A stretch of DNA of 8,636 nt from JANNYA01 sp043754435 (GCA_043754435.1 JAYUUS010000244.1:1-8636), one strand, 5' to 3'; positions 1 through 6,869 are shown, counted from the first letter of the stretch. Numbers and translations: made by a program. The notes: generated by a model from the sequence alone, not told the origin.

Positions 1-45
1 GAGAACTTGATGGTTGTTTTCGAGCTGCGTTCGACAGTCATTCAT
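1..45 (-). CDS. Possible start of a gene downstream of algC, cut by the window edge
   Basis: Two overlapping minus-strand frames stay open from an ATG to the left edge. One starts at 45 (MNDCRTQLENNHQVL) and the other at 41 (MTVERSSKTTIKF). Neither has a clear Shine-Dalgarno sequence, and fifteen or fewer codons are too few to identify a product. In Pseudomonas and relatives argB often follows algC, but nothing here is specific to ArgB. A very short frame (24 codons, 109 to 35) has a good AAAGGA seven bases before its ATG and overlaps the ATG at 41 by four bases. It could be a leader peptide or chance. No terminator hairpin is obvious between algC and the edge, so the transcript may continue. 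I am unsure whether a gene starts here at all. Confidence 0.2.
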   Translation of the reverse strand, partial: MNDCRTQLENNHQVL

Positions 46-124
46 AGGTTTGGGAATTTATTTGCGGGGAAAGCAGTTTCGAGAAATCATCGCTTCGGAA
101 ACTCAATAGCATTCTTCATTCCTT

Positions 125-2563
125 TCAAAACGGCAGTTTGAGCGATTTATCCAACAGCAAAATTTGCGTTCTAAAAAGTTCTTGAATACGATTTAGCGCG
201 GTATCGTCTGTGCCCTCAAAGCGCAGCACTAAGCACGGCGTGGTGTTTGAACAACGCACCAAACCCCAGCCGTCGTCAAAGTCAGCGCGAATGCCATCAA
301 TGCTGGTGATGCGCGCACCCGGAAATTTGGCCGATTTGATAAAACGTTCGATAAAACGGTAGTGCGCGCCTTCTTCCATTTCTATTTTTAATTCGGGCGT
401 ACTCACTGCATCAGGAATATCGTCGAACAAATCATCCGCATCCAAGCCGCTTGCCGCTAAAATTTCTAGCAACCTACACGCCGCATACATCCCGTCATCA
501 AAGCCCAGCCAACGTTCTTTGAAGAAAAAGTGCCCGCTCATTTCACCCGCAAGCGCAGCATCAATTTCTTTCATCTTGCCTTTAATCAGCGAATGTCCGG
601 TCTTATACATTACCGGCACTCCGCCTGCCGCGCGAATAGCCGGAGCTAATGCGCCAGTGCATTTAACATCAAAAATAATGCTTGCGCCCGGCACCCGCGA
701 CAGCACGTCGCGTGCGAACAGAATCAGCATGCGATCAGGATAAATAATTTTGCCGCTGCGCGTGACAATGCCTAAACGATCGCCATCGCCGTCAAATGCT
801 ACGCCGATATCCGCGTTCATTTGCTTAACGGCCACGATTAAATCTTTTAGATTCTTCGGGTCAGACGGATCGGGGTGATGGTGCGGAAAATTACCGTCCA
901 CTTCGCAGTAAAGCTCTTCAATTTCACAGCCGATCGACTGCAGCAGTTTTGGTGCGATGGCACCCGCAATACCACTGCCCGCGTCAATCACGACCCGAAG
1001 TGGGTTCTCCAATTGAATATCACCGCTAATTTTGTCGATGTAGGCTTCAGTCACATCCATTGTTTGCAGTGAACCGGAACCTTCGCTAAAGCGTGATGTA
1101 TTGATGCGCGTATACAGATCTTGAATCGACTGCTCAGCCAAAGTTTCCCCGCCAATCATCATCTTAAAACCATTGTAATCAGGCGGGTTGTGCGAACCGG
1201 TTACCATTACCCCACTGCCGGTATTGAGCTGATACGTAGCGAAATACAGCACCGGCGTGGGCACTGCGCCTAAATCAATTACGTTACAGCCGGTCGCGCG
1301 CAGCCCACGGATGAGCGCAGCGCTGAGTGCCGGGCCGGATAAGCGGCCATCGCGTGCAACAACCATTTCGGTTAAACCGCGCTCAATAATTTCGCTACCC
1401 AGCGCGCGCCCTAAAAGCTCAGCCACTCCTTCGTTCAAGGTGCTGCCAATGACGCCACGGATGTCGTAGGCGCGAAAAATGCTTCGGCTCACGTTGACAT
1501 TCGGCAGCGCTTTTCCAGCGATATCGCGTTCAGGTGCGGGTGATAAAACGGCGGCCTCGGCGGCTTTGACCGCCACAATTTTGGCGGTCGTTTGTGCTTT
1601 TAACAGTTCATCCGCGCGCACCGTTGTTGGGCGGGCTTTCGCTTCCGGTACTGCTTCGGAGCTTGAGGATCTCATTTTGGCGGTCATGTTAGAAATTAGT
1701 GATGGGCGTAAACGCACATAGGCTAATAGCCCGGCAAAGCCCAATCCTAGCAATGCAAATAGTAAGGAAGAGACAAGTCCTTCGAAGGGCAGTGGTGCAT
1801 ACGCGCCTGCGGCACCCCAAGCAAAAAGTAGTCGGCTTCCAGGCACCAAAGTTGTGCCAGCAGATACCGCCCCTGGGCCGCTAGTGAGCATGGTAACGGG
1901 GTCGTTTGCCCCAGTTTGTTGTAACGCGATCGTGCCATTGCCTTTGAAGGCAAGCAGCTGTTTGACAATCTTTTCCGCAGGAAATTTCCCCAGCACATAG
2001 CCAAATGTGGTGCCGCCTTGTTTTACTGGAGCCACTAAAACCAAGCTAAAGCTCTGATCTTTCTCTACATGCAGCTGTGCCGGCACAATGCTGCCAGATT
2101 GCTGTGCTTCTAACAAGACATCGCTTTTGGCAAAACCAAACTCTGCATAGCGTCCGCCCAGTGCTGCGTTGACGTCGCTACCGCGAATTACGTCGGCATC
2201 GCGACATTCGGGGATGAGCGCAAGAATTTCAGCGCGCGCTGCAGTTGGATTAAAACCTTCAATTTCAGTGACGAGTTTGAGTACTTCAGGGCTTTGTGAC
2301 GCTTTGACTAGACTGCCGCGCGCATGTTCAGCTTCTGCGGCAAGCTCTTTGGAAAGCCGATTTGCAACGTCAGCGGCATTTGCGACGGCGCTACTGGCTC
2401 GAAAGATGCCTATGGCTTGCCAAAGGCAGAGTGCGGCAAATAATAAGCCTACGCCGATACCCAACATAAAGATTGCCGGTTGCGGCTCCTTATGTTGCTT
2501 GGGGGTGTTGGCAACTTCTTGGGCACGCTTAGCAAGTTCGCCAACGGTTACTTTTTTAGCCAT
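125..2563 (-). CDS. algC: Membrane-anchored phosphomannomutase/phosphoglucomutase (long-form AlgC, 812 residues)
   Basis: This enzyme interconverts the 6- and 1-phosphates of mannose and glucose, supplying GDP-mannose and UDP-glucose pathways for lipopolysaccharide and exopolysaccharide. Residues 361-812 form a complete alpha-D-phosphohexomutase. It begins at SIFRAYDIRG (361-370). The active-site serine is Ser457 in TGSHNP (455-460), the Mg-binding loop is DGDGDR (591-596), the sugar-binding loop is GEMSGH (673-678), and the phosphate-binding loop is RCSNTTP (770-776). The N-terminal half is extra. A basic cytoplasmic tail is followed by a membrane helix at about 31-53, a probably periplasmic domain at about 54-261, a second helix at about 262-283, and an Ala/Lys/Glu-rich linker to about 360. 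The catalytic half should therefore be cytoplasmic. Similar long forms exist in Pseudomonas and Xanthomonas. The periplasmic part may be a Cache-like sensory domain, which is inference from layout. AAGAGA lies just before the ATG. It is the last complete gene of the operon, 129 bases after dut. Confidence 0.93.
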   Translation of the reverse strand: MAKKVTVGELAKRAQEVANTPKQHKEPQPAIFMLGIGVGLLFAALCLWQAIGIFRASSAVANAADVANRLSKELAAEAEHARGSLVKASQSPEVLKLVTEIEGFNPTAARAEILALIPECRDADVIRGSDVNAALGGRYAEFGFAKSDVLLEAQQSGSIVPAQLHVEKDQSFSLVLVAPVKQGGTTFGYVLGKFPAEKIVKQLLAFKGNGTIALQQTGANDPVTMLTSGPGAVSAGTTLVPGSRLLFAWGAAGAYAPLPFEGLVSSLLFALLGLGFAGLLAYVRLRPSLISNMTAKMRSSSSEAVPEAKARPTTVRADELLKAQTTAKIVAVKAAEAAVLSPAPERDIAGKALPNVNVSRSIFRAYDIRGVIGSTLNEGVAELLGRALGSEIIERGLTEMVVARDGRLSGPALSAALIRGLRATGCNVIDLGAVPTPVLYFATYQLNTGSGVMVTGSHNPPDYNGFKMMIGGETLAEQSIQDLYTRINTSRFSEGSGSLQTMDVTEAYIDKISGDIQLENPLRVVIDAGSGIAGAIAPKLLQSIGCEIEELYCEVDGNFPHHHPDPSDPKNLKDLIVAVKQMNADIGVAFDGDGDRLGIVTRSGKIIYPDRMLILFARDVLSRVPGASIIFDVKCTGALAPAIRAAGGVPVMYKTGHSLIKGKMKEIDAALAGEMSGHFFFKERWLGFDDGMYAACRLLEILAASGLDADDLFDDIPDAVSTPELKIEMEEGAHYRFIERFIKSAKFPGARITSIDGIRADFDDGWGLVRCSNTTPCLVLRFEGTDDTALNRIQELFRTQILLLDKSLKLPF

Positions 2564-2692
2564 AATTCTCTTTTGATCCCTTAAATCGGCTGGTTGCAGA
2601 CCCAGTGGGCTTTTAATGTGTGAATCTTGCCACGTCTACGGGGCGCGCGGAACCCAACATGCAAACTATGAGGCGAATTATTGCCCCCTGAA
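2564..2692 (-). other. Spacer between dut and algC
   Basis: These 129 bases separate the dut stop from the algC start and are the largest gap in the leftward operon. I found no convincing sigma-70 promoter and no terminator. A TGGCAA near 2631-2636 on the minus strand recalls the -24 element of a sigma-54 promoter, but the matching GC at -12 is missing. A small imperfect palindrome (CCCAGTGGG) lies at about 2600-2608. algC may be read through from dut or from a promoter I cannot recognise. Confidence 0.3.
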
Positions 2693-3172
2693 TTACCCGA
2701 CACCCGTATGCCCATAGCCGCCATTCCCGCGCTCGGTGGCAACAAAGTCGTCAACAACTTGAAACGCCACCCGCGCGATCGGTAGAACCACCAATTGCGC
2801 AACTCGGTCACCGGGCTGGATCGTAAACGCGGTGCTGGAGCGATTCCAACACGCCATATTAATGAGGCCTTGGTAATCAGCGTCAATCAAACCCACTAAA
2901 TTCCCTAAAACTAAGCCTTTGGCACCTAAACCCGAACGCGGCAAAAGCACTGCGGCAAAGTTCGCATCGTTTAAATAGAGCGCAATTCCGGCACTGACCA
3001 TCGCTGTTTCACCGGGCGCAAGCGTCAATTCCTCTGCGATACAGGCGCGTAAATCCATGCCTGCGCTGGCAACGGTGGCATAGCTGGGTAGCGGCCACAG
3101 TGTGCCTATGCGGGCGTCAAGAATTTTGAGCTGGAGCGTTTTAATGCCGGATTCATCAATTTGACTGCTCAT
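2693..3172 (-). CDS. dut: Deoxyuridine 5'-triphosphate nucleotidohydrolase (dUTPase)
   Basis: The enzyme hydrolyses dUTP to dUMP and pyrophosphate, keeping uracil out of DNA and feeding dTMP synthesis. It is a cytoplasmic homotrimer. All five family motifs are present in the 159 residues. Motif 1 is GMDLRA (38-43), motif 2 is PRSG (78-81), and motif 3 is LVGLIDADYQG (92-102), with Asp97 the likely catalytic base. Motif 4 is GDRVAQL (121-127), and motif 5 is the glycine-rich tail RGNGGYGHTG (148-157). The protein matches the E. coli enzyme along its length, but motif 5 has Asn and Tyr where E. coli has Glu and Phe. Its ATG overlaps the coaBC stop in ATGA with no clear Shine-Dalgarno, which suggests translation coupled to coaBC. 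The coaBC-dut-algC neighbourhood is conserved in several gammaproteobacteria. Confidence 0.97.
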   Translation of the reverse strand: MSSQIDESGIKTLQLKILDARIGTLWPLPSYATVASAGMDLRACIAEELTLAPGETAMVSAGIALYLNDANFAAVLLPRSGLGAKGLVLGNLVGLIDADYQGLINMACWNRSSTAFTIQPGDRVAQLVVLPIARVAFQVVDDFVATERGNGGYGHTGVG

Positions 3173-4452
3173 GGGCTGGGCAACGTTTCGGTGGACTGGT
3201 TTTGCCTAGATCCTAACAAATGGGGAATAAGGGCCTGTAAAAGCCGCTTGGCAAGCAGTGATTTATTGGCGTAGCCCAGCTCAAGTTCGCTGTCGGCCCC
3301 GATCAGCACTAATGCGTTACCTTCTGCTTCCATACCTAATCCGGGGCCAACATGGTTTGCGGCGATAAAATCCAGCCCTTTACGAATTCGTTTCGCGCGC
3401 GCATTTTCCAATACGGTTTCGGTTTCAGCGGCAAAACCCACTAACAGCGGCCTTTTGGCTTTACCGTGGACTGCAGCACTTACGTCCGCAATAATGTCTG
3501 GGTTTTTGACCAGCGTGATTTGGGTTTCGTCGCTGGACTTCTTGATTTTTTGCAAACTTTGATGCGCCGGGCGATAGTCGGCAACGGCGGCTGCGGCAAT
3601 AAATAAATCCGCGCTTGGCGCGGCGCTTAAGGCTTGCGCGTGCATGGAGCGTGCATCACGCACGTCAATGCGCGCAACGCCAGCCGGGGTGCAAAGCGCA
3701 CACGGGCCCGCGATTAAACTCACTTCCGCGCCCGCAAGTGCTGCCGCTTGCGCAATGGCAAAACCCATTTTGCCGCTACTGCGATTGCCTAAATACCGCA
3801 CCGGATCCAGATCTTCATAGGTAGGACCTGCGGTAATCACCACGACTTTGCCGCGCAGCGCACTGAGGTCAATCGCCTCCGTCCCGGCTTGCTGCAATAA
3901 ATGAATAATCTCCTGCGCTTCCAACATACGACCTGGCCCGACATCGCCACAGGCCTGCGCGCCACTTGCGGGGCCTAAGATCAGTGCACCGCGCGCTTGC
4001 AGTACTGACAAATTATTTTGCAGTACTTGGCTCGCAAACATCTGCTGATTCATCGCGGGCGCTAGGACTAAGGGCGCGGTCGTTGCCAGTGCCAGCGTTC
4101 CGAGTAAGTCATCGCACAGGCCGTGGGCAAGTTTGGCAATCGTGTTGGCTGAGGCGGGCGCAATCACTAAGCAATCAGCCCAGCGTGCCAGCTGAATATG
4201 GCTCATCGCCGCTTCCGCGTGGCTGTCCCATAAGCTTGTGCGCACGGTTTCGCCGCTCAAAGCATGGAAAGTGGTTGCCGAGACGAATTTTTCCGCATTC
4301 TCGGTCAGCACCACGCGCACGACGCAGCCTAAGTCAGTCAAGCGACGCACCAGCTCGCAGGCTTTATAGGCGGCAATGCTGCCCGAAACTCCGAGTAAAA
4401 TTTTCGTGCCAGCGCTTAAGGCGGGCAGGGCTGCTAAATCTGACTTTGCCAT
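3169..4452 (-). CDS. coaBC: Bifunctional phosphopantothenoylcysteine decarboxylase / phosphopantothenate-cysteine ligase
   Basis: CoaBC carries out two steps of coenzyme A synthesis. The C-terminal CoaB half joins cysteine to 4'-phosphopantothenate using CTP, and the N-terminal CoaC half, an FMN flavoprotein, decarboxylates the product to 4'-phosphopantetheine. CoaC spans about 16-190. It has the flavin-binding start GVSGSIAAYK (21-30), catalytic His85 in MSHIQLARWAD, the PAMNQQMF version (132-139) of the PXMNXXMW motif with Phe for the final Trp, and the substrate-flap Cys168 in ACGDVGPGRM. CoaB spans about 199-415. It has ITAGPT (206-211), Asn223 in GNRSSGKMG, AAVADYRP (287-294), KIKK (302-305), KNPDI (316-320) and GFAAET (339-344). 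The length of 427 is near normal, with a short N-terminal extension of about 16 residues. Its ATG directly follows the parB TAG with no intervening base and no strong Shine-Dalgarno, so translation is probably coupled to parB. Confidence 0.97.
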   Translation of the reverse strand: MAKSDLAALPALSAGTKILLGVSGSIAAYKACELVRRLTDLGCVVRVVLTENAEKFVSATTFHALSGETVRTSLWDSHAEAAMSHIQLARWADCLVIAPASANTIAKLAHGLCDDLLGTLALATTAPLVLAPAMNQQMFASQVLQNNLSVLQARGALILGPASGAQACGDVGPGRMLEAQEIIHLLQQAGTEAIDLSALRGKVVVITAGPTYEDLDPVRYLGNRSSGKMGFAIAQAAALAGAEVSLIAGPCALCTPAGVARIDVRDARSMHAQALSAAPSADLFIAAAAVADYRPAHQSLQKIKKSSDETQITLVKNPDIIADVSAAVHGKAKRPLLVGFAAETETVLENARAKRIRKGLDFIAANHVGPGLGMEAEGNALVLIGADSELELGYANKSLLAKRLLQALIPHLLGSRQNQSTETLPSP

Positions 4453-5331
4453 CTATTTTACTCGCGCCAAAATGCCGTCAAGTTCATCCAAACTTGAGTA
4501 GCCGATTACCAATTTCCCCTTACCGCCGCCCAATTTACTGCTGGTGTGCTCGATGGATACGCGCGCCCCCAGCCTTTCGCTCAAATTTTGCGCCAGTGCC
4601 GCGATATTTGGATCACTTTTTTTAGGCATACTCACTTTACTAGGCAACGCTGGATGCAATAATTTGCGGACTTCAAATTCGGTCTGGCGCACATTCAAGC
4701 CTTCATCAATCACACGCTTCGCCAACAGAGTTTGTTTGTTGGGATCTAGACTGAGCAGCGCACGCGCATGTCCCATATCAATTTTGCCGTTGTCGAGCAG
4801 GACGCGTACCGCCGGGGATAGCTCAAGTAGGCGCAGCAAATTGCTGACCGCCGCGCGTGAGCGCCCTACGGCATCAGCCGCTAACTGGTGCGTCAAATCA
4901 AATTCATCAATCAACCGCTTGAGCGCTTGGGCTTCTTCAATCGGCGTCAGATCTTCACGCTGGATATTTTCAATCAGCGACATGGCAATCGTGGCTTGAT
5001 CCGGCACTATCCGAACAATTGCCGGAATTTGCCGCAATTCGGCGATTTGTGCCGCGCGCCAGCGGCGTTCACCGGCGATCAATTCGAAGCTATTGCCCTT
5101 TAGCTGGCGCACGATGACCGGCTGAACTAGCCCTTGGGACTTGATTGAGGCGGCAAGCTCATTGAGCTTTTCGACATCAAAATGCGTTCGAGGCTGATAT
5201 TTTCCAGGTTGAATTTGTTCTATGGGAATTTCAACGATAGTATTGTGCGACTGCGTTTCATGCGCAGAATGAACTAAAGCATCGCCCAAAAGCGCATCGA
5301 GTCCGCGCCCAAGGCCTCGTTTTTTCAGCAT
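4453..5331 (-). CDS. parB: Chromosome-partitioning protein ParB (Spo0J family)
   Basis: ParB is a CTP-dependent DNA clamp that loads at parS sites, spreads, and works with ParA to segregate the origin region. Residues 3-16 contain the conserved N-terminal LGRGLDALL segment, which in this family contacts ParA. The nucleotide-binding domain follows at about 32-130, with GERRWRAA (87-94) and ENIQRED (121-127) as the CTP-contacting boxes. A helix-turn-helix for parS binding lies at about 147-168. The C-terminal dimerisation segment (about 245-292) is typical. The length of 292 is normal for chromosomal ParB. A good Shine-Dalgarno, AAGGA at 5342-5338, sits six bases before the ATG and fixes the start. 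parA lies 40 bases upstream. I saw no full parS in the window. Confidence 0.97.
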   Translation of the reverse strand: MLKKRGLGRGLDALLGDALVHSAHETQSHNTIVEIPIEQIQPGKYQPRTHFDVEKLNELAASIKSQGLVQPVIVRQLKGNSFELIAGERRWRAAQIAELRQIPAIVRIVPDQATIAMSLIENIQREDLTPIEEAQALKRLIDEFDLTHQLAADAVGRSRAAVSNLLRLLELSPAVRVLLDNGKIDMGHARALLSLDPNKQTLLAKRVIDEGLNVRQTEFEVRKLLHPALPSKVSMPKKSDPNIAALAQNLSERLGARVSIEHTSSKLGGGKGKLVIGYSSLDELDGILARVK

Positions 5332-5371
5332 CGCTTATCCTTGATGATTGCAAGTCGCAAGCTTGGCAGCA

Positions 5372-6190
5372 TTAGCTTTTTCGTCCATCGGGTTTTAACT
5401 GCGCGTTTTTAACCGGTCCAGCTTTACGGGGTTGGTTGCGCGCTACAATTTCTTCAGCAAGCGCCAAGTAAGCCTTGGCGCCACGGCTCGACTTATCATA
5501 TTGCATGATCGGCTGACCATGGCTGGGTGCTTCAGCCAGCCTTACATTGCGAGGAATAACCGCGGCAAATACTTTGTCACCAAAATGGCGTTCAAGTTGA
5601 GCCGATACGTCCGCACATAGGTTGTTTCGAGGGTCAAACATTGTGCGCAGCAGGCCTTCCATTTGCAGCTGGCCGTTGACGGTTCCACGCACGGCTTTGA
5701 TGGTGTCTAGCAGCTGCGTTAGCCCATCAAGCGCGTAAAATTCACATTGGATCGGGATCAATACGGAATCCGCTGCGCTCAGCGCGTTTAGTGTCAACAC
5801 GCCTAAGCTGGGTGGGCAATCAATGAGAACAAAATCATATCGCCCGACCACCGTCTCCAGCTGCTGTTTGAGTCGAATTTCCCGGCCGGGTTGCGGCATT
5901 AATCGCACTTCGGCGGCGGTTAAATCGCCGTTGCCGGGTAATAAATCATAGCCATGCGCCAGGGTCACAATTGCCTGTACCAAAGGAACTTCGTCTAATA
6001 ACACTTCATAGCCAGTTGGCTTGGCGTTTTTTTTATCAACGCCTGAACCCATAGTGGCATGGCCTTGGGGATCAAAATCGATCAGCAGAACGCGTTTCTC
6101 TAGCTGCGCTAAGGCCGATGATAAATTGACGCAGGTTGTAGTCTTACCCACGCCACCTTTTTGATTGGTAACCGCAATTATTCTTGTCAT
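5372..6190 (-). CDS. parA: Chromosome-partitioning ATPase ParA (Soj family)
   Basis: ParA is a Walker-type ATPase that binds DNA as an ATP dimer and is released by ParB, pulling ParB-parS complexes apart. The deviant Walker A KGGVGKTT (11-18) includes the signature lysine Lys11 and the P-loop Lys16. Walker A' is LIDFDPQG (36-43) and Walker B is LIDCPP (122-127, Asp124). At 272 residues with no N-terminal helix-turn-helix domain, it is the short chromosomal Soj type rather than a long plasmid ParA. The last 20 or so residues are a basic, low-complexity tail. It is the first gene of the leftward operon. The ATG has only a weak upstream AAGA, but the protein begins as family members do (MTRIIAVTNQKGG). 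The usual neighbours mnmG and rsmG are not upstream here; cspA is, on the opposite strand. Confidence 0.97.
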   Translation of the reverse strand: MTRIIAVTNQKGGVGKTTTCVNLSSALAQLEKRVLLIDFDPQGHATMGSGVDKKNAKPTGYEVLLDEVPLVQAIVTLAHGYDLLPGNGDLTAAEVRLMPQPGREIRLKQQLETVVGRYDFVLIDCPPSLGVLTLNALSAADSVLIPIQCEFYALDGLTQLLDTIKAVRGTVNGQLQMEGLLRTMFDPRNNLCADVSAQLERHFGDKVFAAVIPRNVRLAEAPSHGQPIMQYDKSSRGAKAYLALAEEIVARNQPRKAGPVKNAQLKPDGRKS

Positions 6191-6245
6191 AACATAGATC
6201 TTAACAGCAGATCATTTGTGCATGACGGTTTGCCGCGTCGAAGGA

Positions 6246-6265
6246 TGCGATTCGAAGTGATCGCA
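6246..6265. repeat. Inverted repeat in the parA leader region
   Basis: TGCGAT (6246-6251) and ATCGCA (6260-6265) are perfect inverted repeats separated by eight bases that include part of the palindrome TTCGAA. It lies 56 bases upstream of the parA ATG, between the candidate parA promoter and the gene. It could be an operator for a dimeric protein or a small RNA hairpin. Six-base arms can arise by chance, so this is a weak call. Confidence 0.3.
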
Positions 6266-6306
6266 CAATGTTCGGCCAGAGTGAAAAGTTCATCGAGTTA
6301 CATTAA

Positions 6307-6335
6307 TTTACATAGCTAACCAAATGAATTCTTAA
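6307..6335 (-). promoter_or_regulatory. Candidate parA operon promoter
   Basis: On the minus strand TTAAGA (6335-6330) and TGTAAA (6312-6307) are 17 bases apart, each matching four of six consensus positions for sigma-70. This would give a leader of about 115 bases before parA. The -35 box overlaps that of the candidate cspA promoter on the other strand. It is a weak match in an AT-rich stretch, and other placements (for example TTGGTT with TATGTA) are possible. Confidence 0.25.
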
Positions 6336-6361
6336 CCAATCTCCTGAGCTGAGTGCATAAT
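6332..6361 (+). promoter_or_regulatory. Candidate cspA promoter
   Basis: TTAACC (6332-6337) and CATAAT (6356-6361) are 18 bases apart. The -10 matches five of six and the -35 four of six sigma-70 consensus positions. Transcription would begin near 6368, about 138 bases before the cspA start. That fits the long leaders known for cold-shock mRNAs. It is the best promoter match I found in the intergenic region. Confidence 0.45.
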
Positions 6362-6367
6362 CTAGAT

Positions 6368-6505
6368 GTGTTAATTGCCTCCGTTTCGCCTTTTGTTGTC
6401 GCATTTGCTAGATGTTTTTACCACTAGCTTAGCGTTGCATTCAGGTTAGGCGCGCATCCGCACATCACTAAATCTAATGTTTCAGTTTTTAAAGGTAGTC
6501 AGAAT
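6368..6505 (+). promoter_or_regulatory. Probable long 5' leader of cspA
   Basis: If the promoter above is right, the cspA mRNA starts with about 138 untranslated bases. The stretch holds no open frame of note. It contains GCTAG (6407-6411) and CTAGC (6424-6428), a five-base hairpin with a 12-base loop, and CTAGATGT occurs twice (6362-6369 and 6408-6415). AAAGG at 6491-6495 is the Shine-Dalgarno, ten bases before the ATG. Long structured leaders make cspA-type mRNAs cold-stable and cold-translatable in E. coli. I do not see the E. coli cold-box sequence, so the same behaviour here is inference. Confidence 0.35.
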
Positions 6506-6712
6506 ATGCAGACCGGTACCGTTAAGTGGTTTAACGACGCAAAAGGCTTTGGGTTCATCGCGCCAGATAATGGCGGTGAAGATGTTTTTGTTCATTACTC
6601 GGCGGTTGGCGGTGCGGGTTTTCGTACGCTGCAACAAGGTCAAAAAGTGAACTTCGACGTCACGACCGGCCCCAAAGGCCTACAAGCCGCGTCGGTCACC
6701 CCACTCAAGTAA
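6506..6712 (+). CDS. cspA: Cold-shock protein, CspA family
   Basis: This 68-residue single-domain nucleic-acid chaperone binds single-stranded RNA or DNA and melts RNA structure in the cytoplasm. The cold-shock fold is complete. KGFGFI (13-18) is the RNP1 motif and VFVHY (27-31) is the RNP2 motif. The opening MQTGTVKWFNDAKGFGFI and the VTTGPKGLQA segment near the C-terminus are typical of proteobacterial Csp proteins. The gene stands alone, with a probable long leader upstream and a strong terminator about 50 bases after the stop, so it is probably monocistronic. Csp paralogues are often numerous, and the sequence does not show whether this one is cold-induced or constitutive. Confidence 0.95.
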   Translation: MQTGTVKWFNDAKGFGFIAPDNGGEDVFVHYSAVGGAGFRTLQQGQKVNFDVTTGPKGLQAASVTPLK

Positions 6713-6761
6713 TATTGAGCCACCCTCGTGATTGGGTGTGAATCGACGGCGCTGGTCAACG

Positions 6762-6799
6762 GCGCAAAAAACCTCGGCTCGCCGGGGTTTTTTTTGCGC
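6762..6799. terminator. Rho-independent terminator after cspA, usable in both directions
   Basis: An almost continuous hairpin pairs GCGC plus six A (6762-6771) and CCTCGGC (6772-6778) with GCCGGGG (6781-6787), a run of eight T (6788-6795) and GCGC (6796-6799). Two T are unpaired and one pair is a T-G wobble. The GC-rich core followed by eight T is classic for the plus strand. The A-run on the other side gives a T-tract for minus-strand transcripts too. A smaller stem, CACCC/GGGTG (6721-6725 and 6734-6738), precedes it. Confidence 0.9.
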
Positions 6800-6869
6800 A
6801 TTAAGTTCACTTTGAAGCGCACCCTGACTTATCCGTTTTAGAGAGCAAAACTGCACACAATCCATGAAC

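Noticed and set aside
2169..2576. Plus-strand open frame of 135 codons
   Set aside because: It is opposite the N-terminal coding part of algC, is rich in Ala and Ser, and has no recognisable domain.
2615..2636. Sigma-54-like promoter upstream of algC
   Set aside because: A TGGCAA resembles the -24 element, but no GC follows at the required -12 spacing.
2581..2886. Minus-strand open frame of 101 codons between dut and algC
   Set aside because: It overlaps the dut coding region containing motifs 3-5 in another frame, and the part in the spacer shows no family features.
3005..3020. parS-like sequence TGTTTCACCGGGCGCA
   Set aside because: Only 11 of 16 positions match TGTTTCACGTGAAACA and the second half-site is missing. 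It lies inside dut, so it is probably chance.
3966..4625. Plus-strand open frame of 219 codons
   Set aside because: It lies opposite coaBC and the end of parB, both with full conserved motifs. The translation is low-complexity and rich in Arg, Ser and Pro, as expected of a shadow frame.
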